Shown here: positions 33,946 through 45,931 of the stretch, in pieces
Position numbering within the stretch: position 1 is the first letter of the stretch
Layout: each line of letters starts with the position of its first letter
Origin: Solanum dulcamara
Taxonomy: Eukaryota; Streptophyta; Magnoliopsida; Solanales; Solanaceae
NCBI RefSeq assembly: GCF_947179165.1
Contig: NC_077239.1
Span: forward strand, 15,728,501-15,792,500
DNA length: 64,000 nt
Reading direction: 5' to 3'
The notes under the pieces: model-generated
Databases searched by the model: none
Seen by the model: only the letters and a program-made list of their open reading frames with translations
Told to the model about the DNA's origin: nothing
Made by a program: the position numbers and the translations under genes

Positions 33946-34620
33946 GTTTTTTTATAATAGTGTATAAGATTGTATATTATTGTATATGGGTGTATAAATA
34001 CTTCTTATAATTTTATATAATATTGTATATCATGTTTTTAAATATTTTTGTAAAAATAAAATATGGAAGTTTTGTATGTTGTTGCATTTCGTATCTGTAT
34101 TGTTGTAATCCAAATTGAGTTTTGGGATAAAGAATTGTAAGATAAGTTTTGGGCTATATTTTTACGATGTAAGCTAGGTAACTATATTTTTTTTAATTTT
34201 TGCGTATTTTCAATGCACAGGGCTATTTTCAACCCATTTTCTACCCCGTACTTATTTTCACCGTACAAATTATTTTGAATCAATATCAACTTTTAACCCA
34301 TTTTTCAACCATGTCAATCAACAGTCTCTCTTTCAATGCCCAGCGAAAATTATCAGCAATCCCTATAACAACTCCCTGCAAATTATATCATCCAGATTCA
34401 TGTTACAAAATTGTACAAGTTCAGGGATGCTCGAAACAATCTTCAAGCATAAACAACAAAACCAGAAATTGAGAAGAACAAATTTTTGAAATTGCAACAA
34501 CTAAAGCAAAAAAGGGGTGTTGAAAATTATTTTTAGTTATTACAGTAATTTTTCTTTTTACCTAAAACTTAAGTTGCTTAGGTTAAGGATGATTTGACAT
34601 TAAAAATTTTATTAGGTTGT
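33946..34620. other. Intergenic A/T-rich sequence right of element B
   Basis: This continues the target sequence of element B (left part ends at 19651). It has TATA/TGTATA-rich runs and a 90-codon open frame at 34200-34472 that I cannot assign to any family. I see no convincing gene. Confidence 0.4.
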
Positions 34621-34860
34621 TAAGAACATGTTTGGATTGTCTTAAAAGTTGGTCAAACCTACTTTTAAGTCATTTTTAGCTTTTGGATTGTTTGGCAAAG
34701 TTAAAAATAATTTAAAATAAGTTTTAAATGATTTTAAAAATGTTAAAACTTAAAAGTAGACTCTCTCTACTTTTTTTTTTGATTTAAAAGTCATTTAAGT
34801 TTGATTTTTTTTTTTTACTTTAAAGCTACTTTTTTCCAGCCAATCCAAAAAGGCTCTATT
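34621..34860. mobile_element. Candidate MITE
   Basis: About 240 bp, very A/T-rich, with inverted ends sharing TTTGGATTG (left near 34630; right as CAATCCAAAA near 34841) and internal AAAAGT/ACTTTT repeats. Possible flanking TTGTT repeats are too short to be firm. No coding capacity. Confidence 0.4.
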
Positions 34861-35153
34861 TGTTGAGATATTTTAGATTTTTGAATTTTGAATTATACAA
34901 TATTTTTGTTGTAAGTTGGTTATTCAAATCCCTTCTATGCTTAAGAAAAATATTGAGGGACTTTCTTTAATCAATACTTTCAATCTTTTTGCTCAGCATT
35001 GTGCCTTGTCAACCCAAACTTTTTCAATGTTCAGAATGGTTACACAGATGATGATATAGCATTCCCATGTGTTTGAGTTGAACCTAAGTGGCACGTAAAC
35101 CTCAATGTAGAGAGAGGAAAAGAAGTAATCACCGAGTTACATGACTTCAAGCG

Positions 35154-37472
35154 TCACCAAAAATCCCCACAAGAACAGCAGCCCTGCTTAAAATGGTGAA
35201 ATCTGTAATTATCTCTTATTATGATTTCTCGATTTGTAATCTTCGAGATATGCTTCATTGTCGTATGGCAGTCCAAACAGATCCTAATGTTCTTGAATAC
35301 ACTTATAGTGGTTCCCTTAGGTAAGTTCAATAGCCCAAAGCAAACTGCTAACCGTTCACTGTGAAATAAGCATTTCTCTTTTGTAACCTTACCTAGTTCT
35401 CGATTTGTTTTGGTCTGAATCTTTTGCATCAGATTTTCCAATCTCGAATATACTTTTGGCGTATCTACATGTCTTGTATCACCAGAAAAGAATCTATGAA
35501 TCTTTGCATTCACCTCCAACCAGCTACAACCGGGTTCCTTCTGAACCGACTTGGACTTCATCAGCTCTCTTTGTTTGAGTGCATCTTTTACCTTTCCTGC
35601 TTCACCATACATGTTCGAGAGGGTGACATAAACTGATGCATCATCAGGGTCATGCTCTAATATTTTACTGGCCGCCATCTCTGCCATTTCAAGGCAACCA
35701 TAAAATTTGCAACCTGCTAGAAAAGGTCTCCAGATTGGAGCATTGGGTTCAATTGGCAGCTTGTTTATGAATTCGAGAGCATTCTCTAACTGCCCTGATC
35801 TACTCAGCAGGTCAACCATGCAGCTATAGTGATTCTCTTCAGGTGGAATTCTGTAATCTCTAGTCATAGACTCGAACAACTCTTTCCCTTGTTGAACTAA
35901 ACCACAATGGCTACAAGCAGAAATAACAGCAAGGAAGGTGAAACTCGTTGGTAATATCCCTTTCTCTGCCATCTTTTCAAACAAGGATATAGCCTTCATT
36001 GGATTACCATACTGTGAATAAGCTTTAATCATTGCATTAAATGTCACATCATCTGGTGCAGATGTTAGAAAGAAAACCTTCTCAGCATCCTCTAAATTGC
36101 CGCATTGTGCATATGTTTCTATTAGTGAACTCGCCACATGCAAGTTCGCTCCAAACATCCCCTTAACTACCCAAGAATGCACCTGCCTGCAGATTGCAAG
36201 AGATGGCAGGAACGAGCAGGCCTTCAGAGTAACTGAACATGTATATTCATCACAAGCAATACCTTTCATTAGCATCTTACGGAAGATCTCCAATCCAGAA
36301 ACAATCTCACCATTGTGAACAAGGCCGGTTATCACTGCATTCCATGATGCACAAGATGCTACGTGTCCCATCTCCTTGAGCTGTTTTCTAGCATTACCCA
36401 GTTCTGCACATTTTGAGTACATCTCTATGATGGCAGTCCCGACGAATACCATTGAGATCATTCCATTTTTTATTACCTGAGCATGAAGTGCGCAACCATA
36501 ATCATAATATTCTGCAGAAGCTGCACATGAAATGGCCACAGAGAAGGTGTATTCATTAGGTTCAGTATTGTTCTTTCTCATCAAACAGAATTGTGTCAAT
36601 GCCTTATAGAAGGCCTTTTGATGGTAAAGTCCAGATATAAATGCAGTCCAAGATATATGGTTCTTATTAACAAGTCCTTGGAACAAATTCTCAGCCTCCT
36701 CAATCATTCGGAAGTTGATGTACATCGTCAAAGCTGAATTCCCCACCACTGTAAGCGACATAAATTTCAGTTTTACAATTTGAGCATGCAACTGTTTTCC
36801 TACTTGAACAGACTCACAATCGGATAACAATATCGAGTAGGTGTAGTGGTTTGACATGATATCTAGAATACTGCTCATCCTGACAAAGAAAGCAAAGGCT
36901 TCAGATTCCATTCCATTGCTTACATACCCACATATCATGCTATTACATGAAGCAACATCAATGTAAGACATCGTATCAAATATCATCTCAGCACTCCCCA
37001 TTTTACCACACTTGGCATACATATTAAGAAGGGCTGTAGCAACAAACTTGTTGAACCAAATACCCGTCTTAATTATTAAAGCATGATATAATTTGCCAAG
37101 CTCAAAAATTCCTTCACTGCTACAGTACCTCAACTGATCAATTATATATTCCTCATCCATGAAATTGCTAGCACAATCAAACATGGACTCTCCTAATAGC
37201 TCATCCGTTGCATCTGAATTCCGACTGCTTTCCGTAACCATTTCAGCTCTATCTGCATATTCAGCAACATACAAATCTGCAACTGAACCCCTTGTTCTTT
37301 TAGCAATTTCGTCAAGCAGTTGGCGTGCAACAGCTAATTTGAGGACAGACACTTTATTTGAAGAATATATGCACTTTCTCCGTTGAACGGGCTTTAGGTT
37401 GCCATTCATAGTCGAAGACAAGGAACAAAAGGTTAAGCTACTCATTTGGAGCTTCAAATTTACCCCAAACAT
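35154..37472 (-). CDS. Pentatricopeptide repeat protein, PLS class with E and DYW domains (772 aa)
   Basis: Intronless minus-strand gene, typical of plant PPR genes. Residues about 140-600 are tandem PPR motifs of P, L and S types (for example TALLNMYAKCGKMGSAEMIF, VDLLSRSGQLENALEF). A PG-box (EPGCSWLEV) and E-type region follow, then a C-terminal DYW deaminase-like domain. It keeps the catalytic HSE (about H704-E706), the zinc ligands CLDC (about C732 and C735) and a C-terminal HH...CSC cluster. The last three residues are DFW rather than DYW. Family members bind organellar RNA and act in C-to-U editing; the target site cannot be read from sequence. The first 60 or so residues are basic and hydroxylated, possibly an organelle-targeting peptide, and residues about 65-100 are acidic linker. 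An alternative start lies at 37445 (MSSLTFCS). The start is divergent from the J-domain gene. Confidence 0.93.
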   Translation of the reverse strand: MFGVNLKLQMSSLTFCSLSSTMNGNLKPVQRRKCIYSSNKVSVLKLAVARQLLDEIAKRTRGSVADLYVAEYADRAEMVTESSRNSDATDELLGESMFDCASNFMDEEYIIDQLRYCSSEGIFELGKLYHALIIKTGIWFNKFVATALLNMYAKCGKMGSAEMIFDTMSYIDVASCNSMICGYVSNGMESEAFAFFVRMSSILDIMSNHYTYSILLSDCESVQVGKQLHAQIVKLKFMSLTVVGNSALTMYINFRMIEEAENLFQGLVNKNHISWTAFISGLYHQKAFYKALTQFCLMRKNNTEPNEYTFSVAISCAASAEYYDYGCALHAQVIKNGMISMVFVGTAIIEMYSKCAELGNARKQLKEMGHVASCASWNAVITGLVHNGEIVSGLEIFRKMLMKGIACDEYTCSVTLKACSFLPSLAICRQVHSWVVKGMFGANLHVASSLIETYAQCGNLEDAEKVFFLTSAPDDVTFNAMIKAYSQYGNPMKAISLFEKMAEKGILPTSFTFLAVISACSHCGLVQQGKELFESMTRDYRIPPEENHYSCMVDLLSRSGQLENALEFINKLPIEPNAPIWRPFLAGCKFYGCLEMAEMAASKILEHDPDDASVYVTLSNMYGEAGKVKDALKQRELMKSKSVQKEPGCSWLEVNAKIHRFFSGDTRHVDTPKVYSRLENLMQKIQTKTNRELGKVTKEKCLFHSERLAVCFGLLNLPKGTTISVFKNIRICLDCHTTMKHISKITNREIIIRDNYRFHHFKQGCCSCGDFW

Positions 37473-37555
37473 TGCGTGCGAACTATAGAAATACTAAAAT
37501 TGGAGCATAGCGTTGGTACGATGGGTCTTTTGGTAAATTAACACATCCATGAATC
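37473..37555. promoter_or_regulatory. Shared divergent promoter/5' leader interval
   Basis: Only 83 bp separate the PPR start codon (37472, minus) from the first in-frame ATG of the J-domain gene (37556, plus), or 164 bp if that gene starts at 37637. The two transcripts must share a promoter or overlap at their 5' ends. No clear TATA box is visible in the interval. Confidence 0.6.
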
Positions 37556-40500
37556 ATGATGGGGATGAATTTTCAGCCGTCTATTTATATTCTGGTGAAA
37601 GATAACATAACCAGAAGCGTGCAATCAAGAACGCGCATGGATTTTGCATCTGCTTTATCTCAAAAGCCAGCTAACAATTTCCATTTTCCTCAAAGCCGAA
37701 GAGAGTTAACTTCAAGGCTCGTTTGTAGAATCGGGTATGGCATCCTCGTGGTGCCTAGACGAATGTCCTTCTCACCCAGCTACTATAAGAAAAAGAGGAA
37801 AAAAAACACACATACATTGGTTAAGGCAAGTCGAAAAGAGTCTCCTTATGAAGTTTTAGGGGTGTCGTCATCAGCAACGGCAGACGAAATCAAAAGGGCC
37901 TATCGCAAACTTGCTCTTAAGTATCATCCTGATGTTAACAAAGAGGTAAGCCCTTTGAATTTTAGTCATTTCTGCGGCGTGTCATTTTGTGCAGAAGAGA
38001 TCTTTGACTTGATAATTTTACCTACAAGATCAATGTGATTCGCTCTCTCTCTCTCTGTTTCTGCTTGTGTTGAGTATAGTTTGTAATTCATTCTTCTGTC
38101 GATGCCTTTCGTGGTCTTATGAGTAGTCTGCAGGTTGATCTTGTTTGAAAATTAATATAGAGTAAAACATTCAAGGCACTCCATTTCTGATGCTAAAATC
38201 CACATTTTCCTGATGAGCATAAATCTGATGAAGCAAATTTAGGTCTAATGTGCAGCAATTGTGTCATATTCATGAAAAAGAAATACATATCTAGATTCAG
38301 TTAAAATCCGCAATTATAAAAATTCATGGATTGAGCTTAAAAGTCGAACTTTGGTTACTCTCTACACTGCTTTGCAATTGATGTTTGTATGTTCTCAAAG
38401 AGTATGAAAAGGGAGAAATTTGTACATAGACTGGTACATAATCGTGTGCTAGCTCAGCATGTTGAATTTCCTCTATGCTATATATATCACACAAATATTT
38501 GCAGAAGAGGTGATGGCTAAAATGTCTAAAGTTGTTTAGATGTGTTGGTATGTGACTTAGCACTGTTTACTTTTTGAAATAAGAAAAGAAGAAAGGTGCT
38601 GATGATTAGAGATCGGGATATTCAATGTGGATTCTTCTCAAATTCCATACTAGTGGTTGTCTTTGTGCATGTCTTTTTCCAGTTTTTCGCAGTTAAGGGT
38701 TGAAGAAGTGTAGTTACTTATTCACTGCTTTATTTGTTTTACAAGTTAACTCTTATCCCTGTTGGGGCGAGGTTGAGTTTTGCTGAGTACTTCCTGTTGG
38801 TAGTGCTATCTCAGCTCTTAGCCTTGTGACAGTTCATAGAATGAAGAAAGCCAAAACTCTTCAACCTTGGAATAACTAAATTGTCGTACAAAAGACGACA
38901 TTTGTCATTGTTGCTTACAGCTGTAGTGGTTCATCAGTTGTAAACATCTGATGCTTGCGTTGTATCTCACTTGTCCACCCAGGGCCAGGATTAGCTCTAG
39001 AAATAGCAGAATATGGTAATCTAGCTACAGAAATTCCATATATAGTTCAACACAATTTATTTTATTTTAGGAAGTCAAGGCATCATATGTTAAATTACCT
39101 TCCTTTTTTTACACTTTGCTTGCATAATCCTTATTGACAACAGGAACAAAAATACAGATTGCCTCAAGTTAAAACGCGGATAGGAACTAAAACTTCTCTT
39201 CCTTTAGAGCGAACAAAACCTGTTTTTATTTAAGTACTTCTCCAGATTCTTTTGATTTCTTTCTGTATAGCACAATGCTCAAGAAAAGTTTATGAGGATT
39301 AAGCATGCATACAACACACTTTTGAACTCCAAAACCAGGAAGAGATATGATTCAAGAAGTGACACCTCAAGTTCTTCATATTATAGTGGAGCAGAACAAA
39401 ATAGAAGTGCTGCAGATGAAGAAGATTTTTATAGCTTTGGTAAAACATCTTTGCTAATTGTGATATTTACTGCTGACTTGTTCTTACATTTTGTTGGTAT
39501 GCGTGATTGTTTCTGTCCAGACAAATAAAACATTAGCTTTCTACAAATAGTCCTTGGCAAAGCATCATAGTAAAGCAAAAGTGGTTTTACCTGGCCATCT
39601 CGAAGTCAGGAGATGGTGCAAAACCTCTTATCTTTTCTGTCCTCAAAAAGTACTAGATAACTCTTATAAGAATTATAACATGAATGGTTAAAGCATCTGT
39701 CATCCATCAATTAATGAACTAGAGTGTGTAATCTGATATACCTCCAGTTTCTTGATTAGATTGTAAAGTGTACGAAAGAAAGCATTTAGGTTGGAGTTTG
39801 AACCCGATGTTGAAAATTGTTTTTGATACCTCAAAATAGTTGCTTTACACCAATATCTTTGAATGTAGCAATACTTCCACCATACAACATCCAAGTATAA
39901 AGTCATTAAATTCAGTGTTCCAGAGGTTTCACCTACGATATTCATGCTACCAAACTGTATGTTTTCACTAAACAAAAAGAAAGCTCAAAAATAAAAGCAC
40001 GAAAAAATAAAACAGAAATCTATGTTAATCTGTTTAGTAAGACCTTTTTTTTTTGTTTTACATTCTTATGTTTAACCCCTTTATGCTGCAGGTAGCTTTT
40101 TCAAGGATGCTCAAATAACCATAGGTAGATTGTAGTTAAAGATACAGGATACATTATCGTCAACTGTGCTAGGGCATTTTTCATATATAGCTTGTCTTGC
40201 AGTTGAAAGAGTCATGTGCTCAAGTCTAATTTCTTTCTGCAGCGGACTTCTTTAAGGATTTCCAAGAAGAATTTCGGAATTGGGAGGCAAATGTTGCTTC
40301 CACGGGAAAACCAAAGAGTTTGTGGGAAGAAATGGCGGTAAGAATTTGATAAATTCATCTTATGAGAAAGAAAAATACAATTGAGAAACGTAGAAATGAT
40401 AAATTTCTGTTTCTTGTTTTCTCCTTTTGATCATTTGCCTCTTACCACCCTCTATGTATTTAACCTTTATTTTCCCTGTGAGGTGTCTCTGGCTTATTTA

Positions 40501-40847
40501 CCCTTTGGGTTGAGCAAGATTATTTGGATGTGAAAATCGTTTAACTGTTAGAGTTAGAAGAAATTGTGGTACTTTTACTTTGCACGCAAGAGAGAAAGAA
40601 TTAGAGTTTACAATTTGATTGTTGACAGGAAATTGGAGAAGAATTTGTTGAGTTTTTAGAGAAGGAGCTTAATATAACCGATTCAGAGGTAGAAGACGAA
40701 AGCAACGAGAGACCCCAGAAGGGCAATGCACAATCTGGAACTAGTAATGAAAAACAAAAGAGAACAGATAAAGGTAACAGTATTGAAGAAAATATTGATG
40801 AGATTGAGGCAGCCCTTGCCCAATTGAAAAAGGAATTAGGACTTTGA
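37556..40847 (+). CDS. J-domain (DnaJ-like, class C) protein, probably plastid-targeted
   Basis: Exons by splice consensus and frame: 37556 (or 37637)-37945, 39271-39439, 40092-40124 (33 nt), 40243-40337, 40629-40847. Product about 301 aa, or 274 aa from the second start ([14 protein letters not shown]), which I favour because a Ser/Arg-rich transit-peptide-like stretch then leads the protein. The J domain spans [19 protein letters not shown] through [12 protein letters not shown], with the HPD motif (KYHPDVNKE) that stimulates Hsp70 ATPase. No Gly/Phe region or Cys-rich zinc finger follows, so it is class C. The C-terminal half is acidic ([20 protein letters not shown]) and ends in a short helix [15 protein letters not shown]. 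Inferred role: co-chaperone for a plastid Hsp70. Neighbour: divergent PPR gene. Confidence 0.85.
40092..40124 (+). other. 33-nt micro-exon of the J-domain gene
   Basis: Bounded by GCTGCAG| on the left and |GTAGAT on the right. It is phase-compatible with both neighbouring exons and encodes [11 protein letters not shown], inserted before [11 protein letters not shown]. The two peptides resemble each other (SFFKDAQ, DFFKDFQ), which suggests a small internal duplication. I think it is constitutive, since related plant proteins have a similar doubled motif as I recall, but it could be a cassette exon. Confidence 0.6.
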
Positions 40848-41955
40848 TGGGATTGAATTGCTACTTCTTGCAGAGAAGAGCAATGAAATATTGAACATCT
40901 TTTTGGTTGTGTCTGGCTGCAATTAAAAGGGTTCACCTACTTTAAATATGTACCAACTGAAAATTAAAAAGGGTTTGCTTTCTTTTCTTTGAACACCTGC
41001 TGTGATTGACATTGTTTATAGTAACCATGGGGAACTGGCTGCTGCATCCTTTGATGTCTTAGAAATAGCTAGTATGAAAATGATTTTTTTATGATGTATA
41101 CATTTGTTGTGTAATTGATGATCGGACGAACACAATGATTTTGTTATTTCACTTGTGGAGTTTAATAGCAAACAGGGAGATACTTCACACTTTCCCGTAC
41201 GATGGGATAATAATTTTTCGACTCCTCAACCTACTGCCCTATGATGTTCATAGCGTGATCAGGTTTCTACGTAGTTCAGTTTTGTGTTGGATCTTTGGAC
41301 GATAGTTAACTCAAGCACTCTTACCTAGAAAAGAAATGGAAAAAATGGTCAATCCTTAAGTGTTCCATATTTTGCCGGCAACAATTAGTGAGAGTTTGTT
41401 TTTTTTTTTTTTTTTTTTTTTGCAAATTAGACAAAATGTCCATTAGGTTATATTTCTAACAATAAGTAGCCATTTGGAATTTTTTCCTTGCAAAATTTGG
41501 CGTCGTCTTCTTCGCCGCTGTTGCTGTTGATACTTCTTCTAAAAAAAAGACGATATACCGCAAACGTAAATCGTTTTAAGCGAATTATATATCAAAAGAA
41601 TCAAAATATTGAGAAGATTTCATAACTAAAATTTTGGGACTGTTTATAGGAGATTTTGAGCTGATCGAAATTGAATAGGTCAATGTATATTTTATGTATA
41701 GTCAATGTATACTTCTTTTATATTTAAGTACTATTCAATTTTTTATAGTCAATGTATAACTCATGTATAGGTAAACTATATTGTAAAGTTAGTGTATATT
41801 TTCTATGACTTTTGGCAAGGTATAGCGTATAGTCAGTGTATACTTCGTATGATTTTTGGTTATTTTATATGTAAATAAAATATGGTTATATTTGTTATAT
41901 ACTAATTACTTTATTATTATTATTAGTAGTAGTAGTAGTAATAGTAGTAGTAGTA

Positions 41956-41999
<44 letters not shown>

Positions 42000-42058
42000 T
42001 AGCCCCTTTTTATATGAAAACAAATGGCGAACAATTGTCCTTATTTATATATCAAAAT
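40848..42058. other. 3' UTR of J-domain gene and intergenic region
   Basis: Contains the presumed 3' UTR, a 23-base T run (41399-41421) and compound microsatellites (41911-41994). No gene seen. Confidence 0.6.
41911..41994. repeat. Compound microsatellite (ATT)n (AGT)n (AT)n
   Basis: ATT units, then AGT units with one interruption, then about 19 AT units in succession. Confidence 0.9.
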
Positions 42059-42560
42059 AAGAAAAAATTACGTGAATTAGCAAACATTATTAGTATATTA
42101 TTTAATATAACTATAGTTTCATGTAATTATGAATCGCGGTTACAATTAATAAAATTTGTTATTATATAAATTTGGGGGCTCATATACGAATCTAGAAGTG
42201 AATTTAGGGGCTCATATACAAATTTCTAAAATAATTTAGTATTTTCTTTTGTATTTGTATATTTCAGGGCTTATATAAAAATCCCTAAATGTTTGTATTT
42301 ATATACAAAATGAATTTATGGGCTCATATACAAATATTTAAAACAAATTTGTATTTGTATATACAATCTGTTTGAAAGTCCAATTTGTATAATGCAATTA
42401 GATATACAAACGGGGAAGTCAAATTTGTATAATGCAATGAGATATGCAAACAAAAATTAGCATAGCAACTGAAACTTTAGTTATGGAACATAATTAAGCA
42501 AACTATAGCTAAGGAGCCTAAGTATGTTTCAAGTATTTGCTATTTTTGAAAATTCCTCTT
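42059..42560. mobile_element. Candidate MULE-type MITE with long imperfect inverted ends
   Basis: The first about 85 bases resemble the reverse complement of the last about 85 (shared AGCAAA and CTATAGTTT..AATTATG blocks). The interior repeats GGGCTCATATACAAAT-like words. The right end also resembles 19067-19180 beside the DUF1985/Ulp1 gene, so it may be a non-autonomous derivative of that transposon family. The target duplication is not clear. Confidence 0.45.
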
Positions 42561-42675
42561 AAAATAATAGTGTTTGGGTCTAGCCCAACTCCAAGCCAAA
42601 CAAAAACAGAAAAAAGAGTGGCTCAAATCAGAAAAATACACAATGTGTCCCTCAAATGTAATGGTCTTAATATTT

Positions 42676-45600
42676 TGTAATGACCCTGAATGTTATTTTC
42701 GACAAAATTACCATTTCACTCCTCCCTTCAGTTTCTCCGAGTTATTTTAGATTGGGTTTGAAAGTTAGTTTTTGAAAATCATGTAAAAAATTGAGGTTTT
42801 GCTAGAAAAATGAGTTTTAAAGGCTTAAGTTGTCAAATTTTGAGTTTTGGAGTCATTTGAAGTTTTGAGTCTTGGAATGAAATTTCATCGATTCTATCAG
42901 TTCTGAAATGTGGAAATTGGTTTAGAAGAATTGTCGGAATAAGATTTGGAATTGAAATGTGGAATTTAGGTCCGAAGTTGGAAATTGAGTTAAAATTTGA
43001 TCCAAATTTGACTTTGGTCAACATTTGAGGTTCGGATGCTCGAATTGAATTTATGATGGTTCCAATGGTTTTGGGAGGTGATTCTAATTCTAAAAAGGGC
43101 TTCATTGTAATTTTTAGAAGTCCTGAGCTTGTTTTGATATTTTGGGGGTCTGAGTTAATTTAGTTGCGACTTTTCGAATTTCGGGTCAAGGAGACCTCTA
43201 ATTCAAATTCCATCAATTTTATTAAGCCCGAAATATCATTTGCAAGTTAGTAGCATATTTGGTTTGTGTTCGAAAAATTTTGAATTAGTTTTGGGTGAGC
43301 TTTTAAGCTTCTTGGGTGGTTTGGCGCTGTTCAGCAAATTATGGCAACTAAAAGGTTTATCATTAGTTTTAAAGATCAAAAAATTATTTCAAAACTTCTG
43401 AAATTTTGAGCATGAGTTATAGGATTTATCTACAAAGTTTTCTTGATCGCCTCATTCGGGTTAAGATGTGGCTAAAGTCTCTCTATGGTGCATTTTCGCT
43501 AAGCCGAGATTGCAATTTTATCTCAAAATAAGAAATAATTATTTATCGAGCAGAAATAATATTTTACCAGGCAAATGAGTTCAAAATTGAGTTTCATTTG
43601 AAGGAACAGGTCTGTATCATTATTTAAGACATTTAGAAAAATGAATCGGGTCATTTCCTATCTTATGAGGGATTTACGGCTCTTTTAATGAAAATATAAG
43701 TTGCAGATTTTCTGGTGCAATTAGAGTTATACAAGTATATAAATTTCAGATGGCGTTCATTTGGTATTTTGGGCATATCGGGAGTTCTAGAACTCGGAAT
43801 TGAGTGATTCTTGCGGATTTCTTCTCGATATAATATGAGGGTTAGCATACAATCCTCAATTGGACATTTTCTCATGATTTCTTCATCTTGTTTTCTTTCC
43901 TTATCCGTAAATTTCTTGGGAAAAATTGGGGTTTTATCGATTTGAACTCCATTTTTGATGAAAAAGGCATATTTACGATCCTTGTGCTATGTATAAACTG
44001 ATTTTGGAATAAACTTGTTGATTCATCAATTATTTTCATCATATTAACCACGTATAATTTAGATTTTTTTCGTAAAAATAAAATTTGCTAAATTTAGGAT
44101 TTCAAGGTCGATTTTAACTCTATTTTTAATGAAATTTCATATTTGAACTTTTCTAAATATGGATAAGATATGTTTCAAGAAATATTTTAGATTTGACTCG
44201 GGGTTTTGGATTCGGATATTTGAGGTTTTCTCAAGAACATGAATTTTAGTAAAATTGGTGTTTGAGGGCTGATTTCAACTCCAAATTCAAATTGATTTTC
44301 AAAATTAGTTTCCAAATACTTCAAGGATAATTTTCATGTAAAAATTTCCGAATTTTCTTTTCGCTTTCCAAATCATGTTTTTCGGGTATTTCGGGCCAGT
44401 TTTGGCCTGATTTTTAAAAATGTTGATTTAGATATTATTAGACTCGTTTTCTTATTTGATTGAATATTTGAATAGATTATCTTGATCCAGAGCGCCAACG
44501 TAAGGGCAAGGCTTAAATTTTGGACTAGTGAGAATGGATTCGAGGCAAGTGAATTTCTAAACCTATTCTAAAGCTTGTAGGATCATGTATTCTTGTCTTA
44601 TGTGTTAAGGATTGATAGAAAGTGGTGTTAAGAACTATGGATATTCAAATGAACTTGATGATAAAGAGGGGTAATAAATGGAAAAATTGAGATGAGATGA
44701 CATGTGGTGTTCGATGTGATAGAACCTTGGGCTTGTTATGAATATTTTGATATATTTATATGTTGTTGATATGTTATTGATTAATAGGGTGATTGTGGAC
44801 TATATGACATTATATGTGAATATCCATTCTATTTTCACTTATTACTTGTGCATACACTTATCTGTGATAGCTGAGGAAGTGATATGAGTAAGATACTAGA
44901 TATTGGGATCGAGATTTCTATCGATCGAGATGATTGGTTGAGGTCTTTTTCGGCGGCCGAGATCTTTTTTGGTGGATGTTATAGCCGAGGTCTTTTTCGA
45001 CAGATACATGGTCTATGTGAGGCCCCCATGGGTTTCGGTTTAAGGTGGTTAGTGGATGTGTATCATTAGGGCAGACATGCATCACGATATGTGACATTTC
45101 ATTGTATTTCGTTGCATCATACATCTTTTGCTATTGTGGATGGTTTTACCCATTATATTTCTGTGATCTGTATTATTGATTGTGTTGATTTGCTTGCAAA
45201 TTGAATTGTACTATTATTGAGGTATATGAATATTGTTCTGTTAGAACTTTAGACTAGGCTTCTTTCTGTGCAGGTTGTAGTCTAGGGGTTGGATGGTGTG
45301 GCAGGAGTACATGTATTTTACTAGCTTTTTCTTAGTCTTAGTTGTTTACTTACTGGGTACAACATTGTTGTTACTCACTCCTTGCTAACTACACTTGTAT
45401 AGGTTCTAAGCCCGGACAGTGACCTATTTTTTCTTATTTTCATTCGAGGCTTCTGAGGTGATTCAAGAGATAGATATTGATGCCGATCATCTTTTTTATT
45501 CCTCTTTAATTATTACTTTGTTGTACTCGAAAGACAAAGATTAAGACTTGTATTTATTTCGTATCTTAAATTAAAAGGCTTGTACATGTGATAATCAGTC

Positions 45601-45756
45601 CGTGGGGGATTTTGTAATTGACTAAGTTGCTATTTTATCTATATTTATTTGTCAAAATTGTCTTCCGTTTTTACCTTCCACGATTGTTGGATTTAGGCTG
45701 ACTTGTCTCATGGGAAAGGACAAGTGTCATCACGCCCAGTTTTTTAGATCGTGATA
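42676..45756 (+). repeat. 5' LTR of element D (about 3.1 kb)
   Basis: Begins TGTAATGACC, the same start as the LTRs at 1633 and 62814, and ends GATCGTGATA (decayed from ...GTGACA). A hairpin-like CACG...CGTG pair precedes the end. No coding content. Confidence 0.8.
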
Positions 45757-45931
45757 AAAATGTATCAGAGCCCAGGTTCATAGATCTCACTGTACAAACC
45801 AAGTTTAAGTAAAATCTCGAAGATCAGTATGGAGACGTATGTACTTATCTTCGAGAGACTATGAAGATTTTTAGAAAATACATTCACTTCTTGATTCTTT
45901 ATCATGCGTCCTTGATCTGATCCAATTCCTA
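45757..45931 (+). other. Leader of element D with decayed primer-binding site
   Basis: TGTATCAGAGCC at 45761-45772 is a decayed TGGTATCAGAGCC primer site right after the LTR. The leader is interrupted at 45931 by element C. Confidence 0.75.

Noticed and set aside
34200..34472. 90-codon open frame as a possible gene
   Set aside because: No recognisable domain, start context or splice signals, and it lies in A/T-rich repeat-like sequence; left unassigned.
41399..41421. T run as the tail of another reverse-oriented SINE
   Set aside because: No flanking direct repeat or SINE-like core was found next to it.
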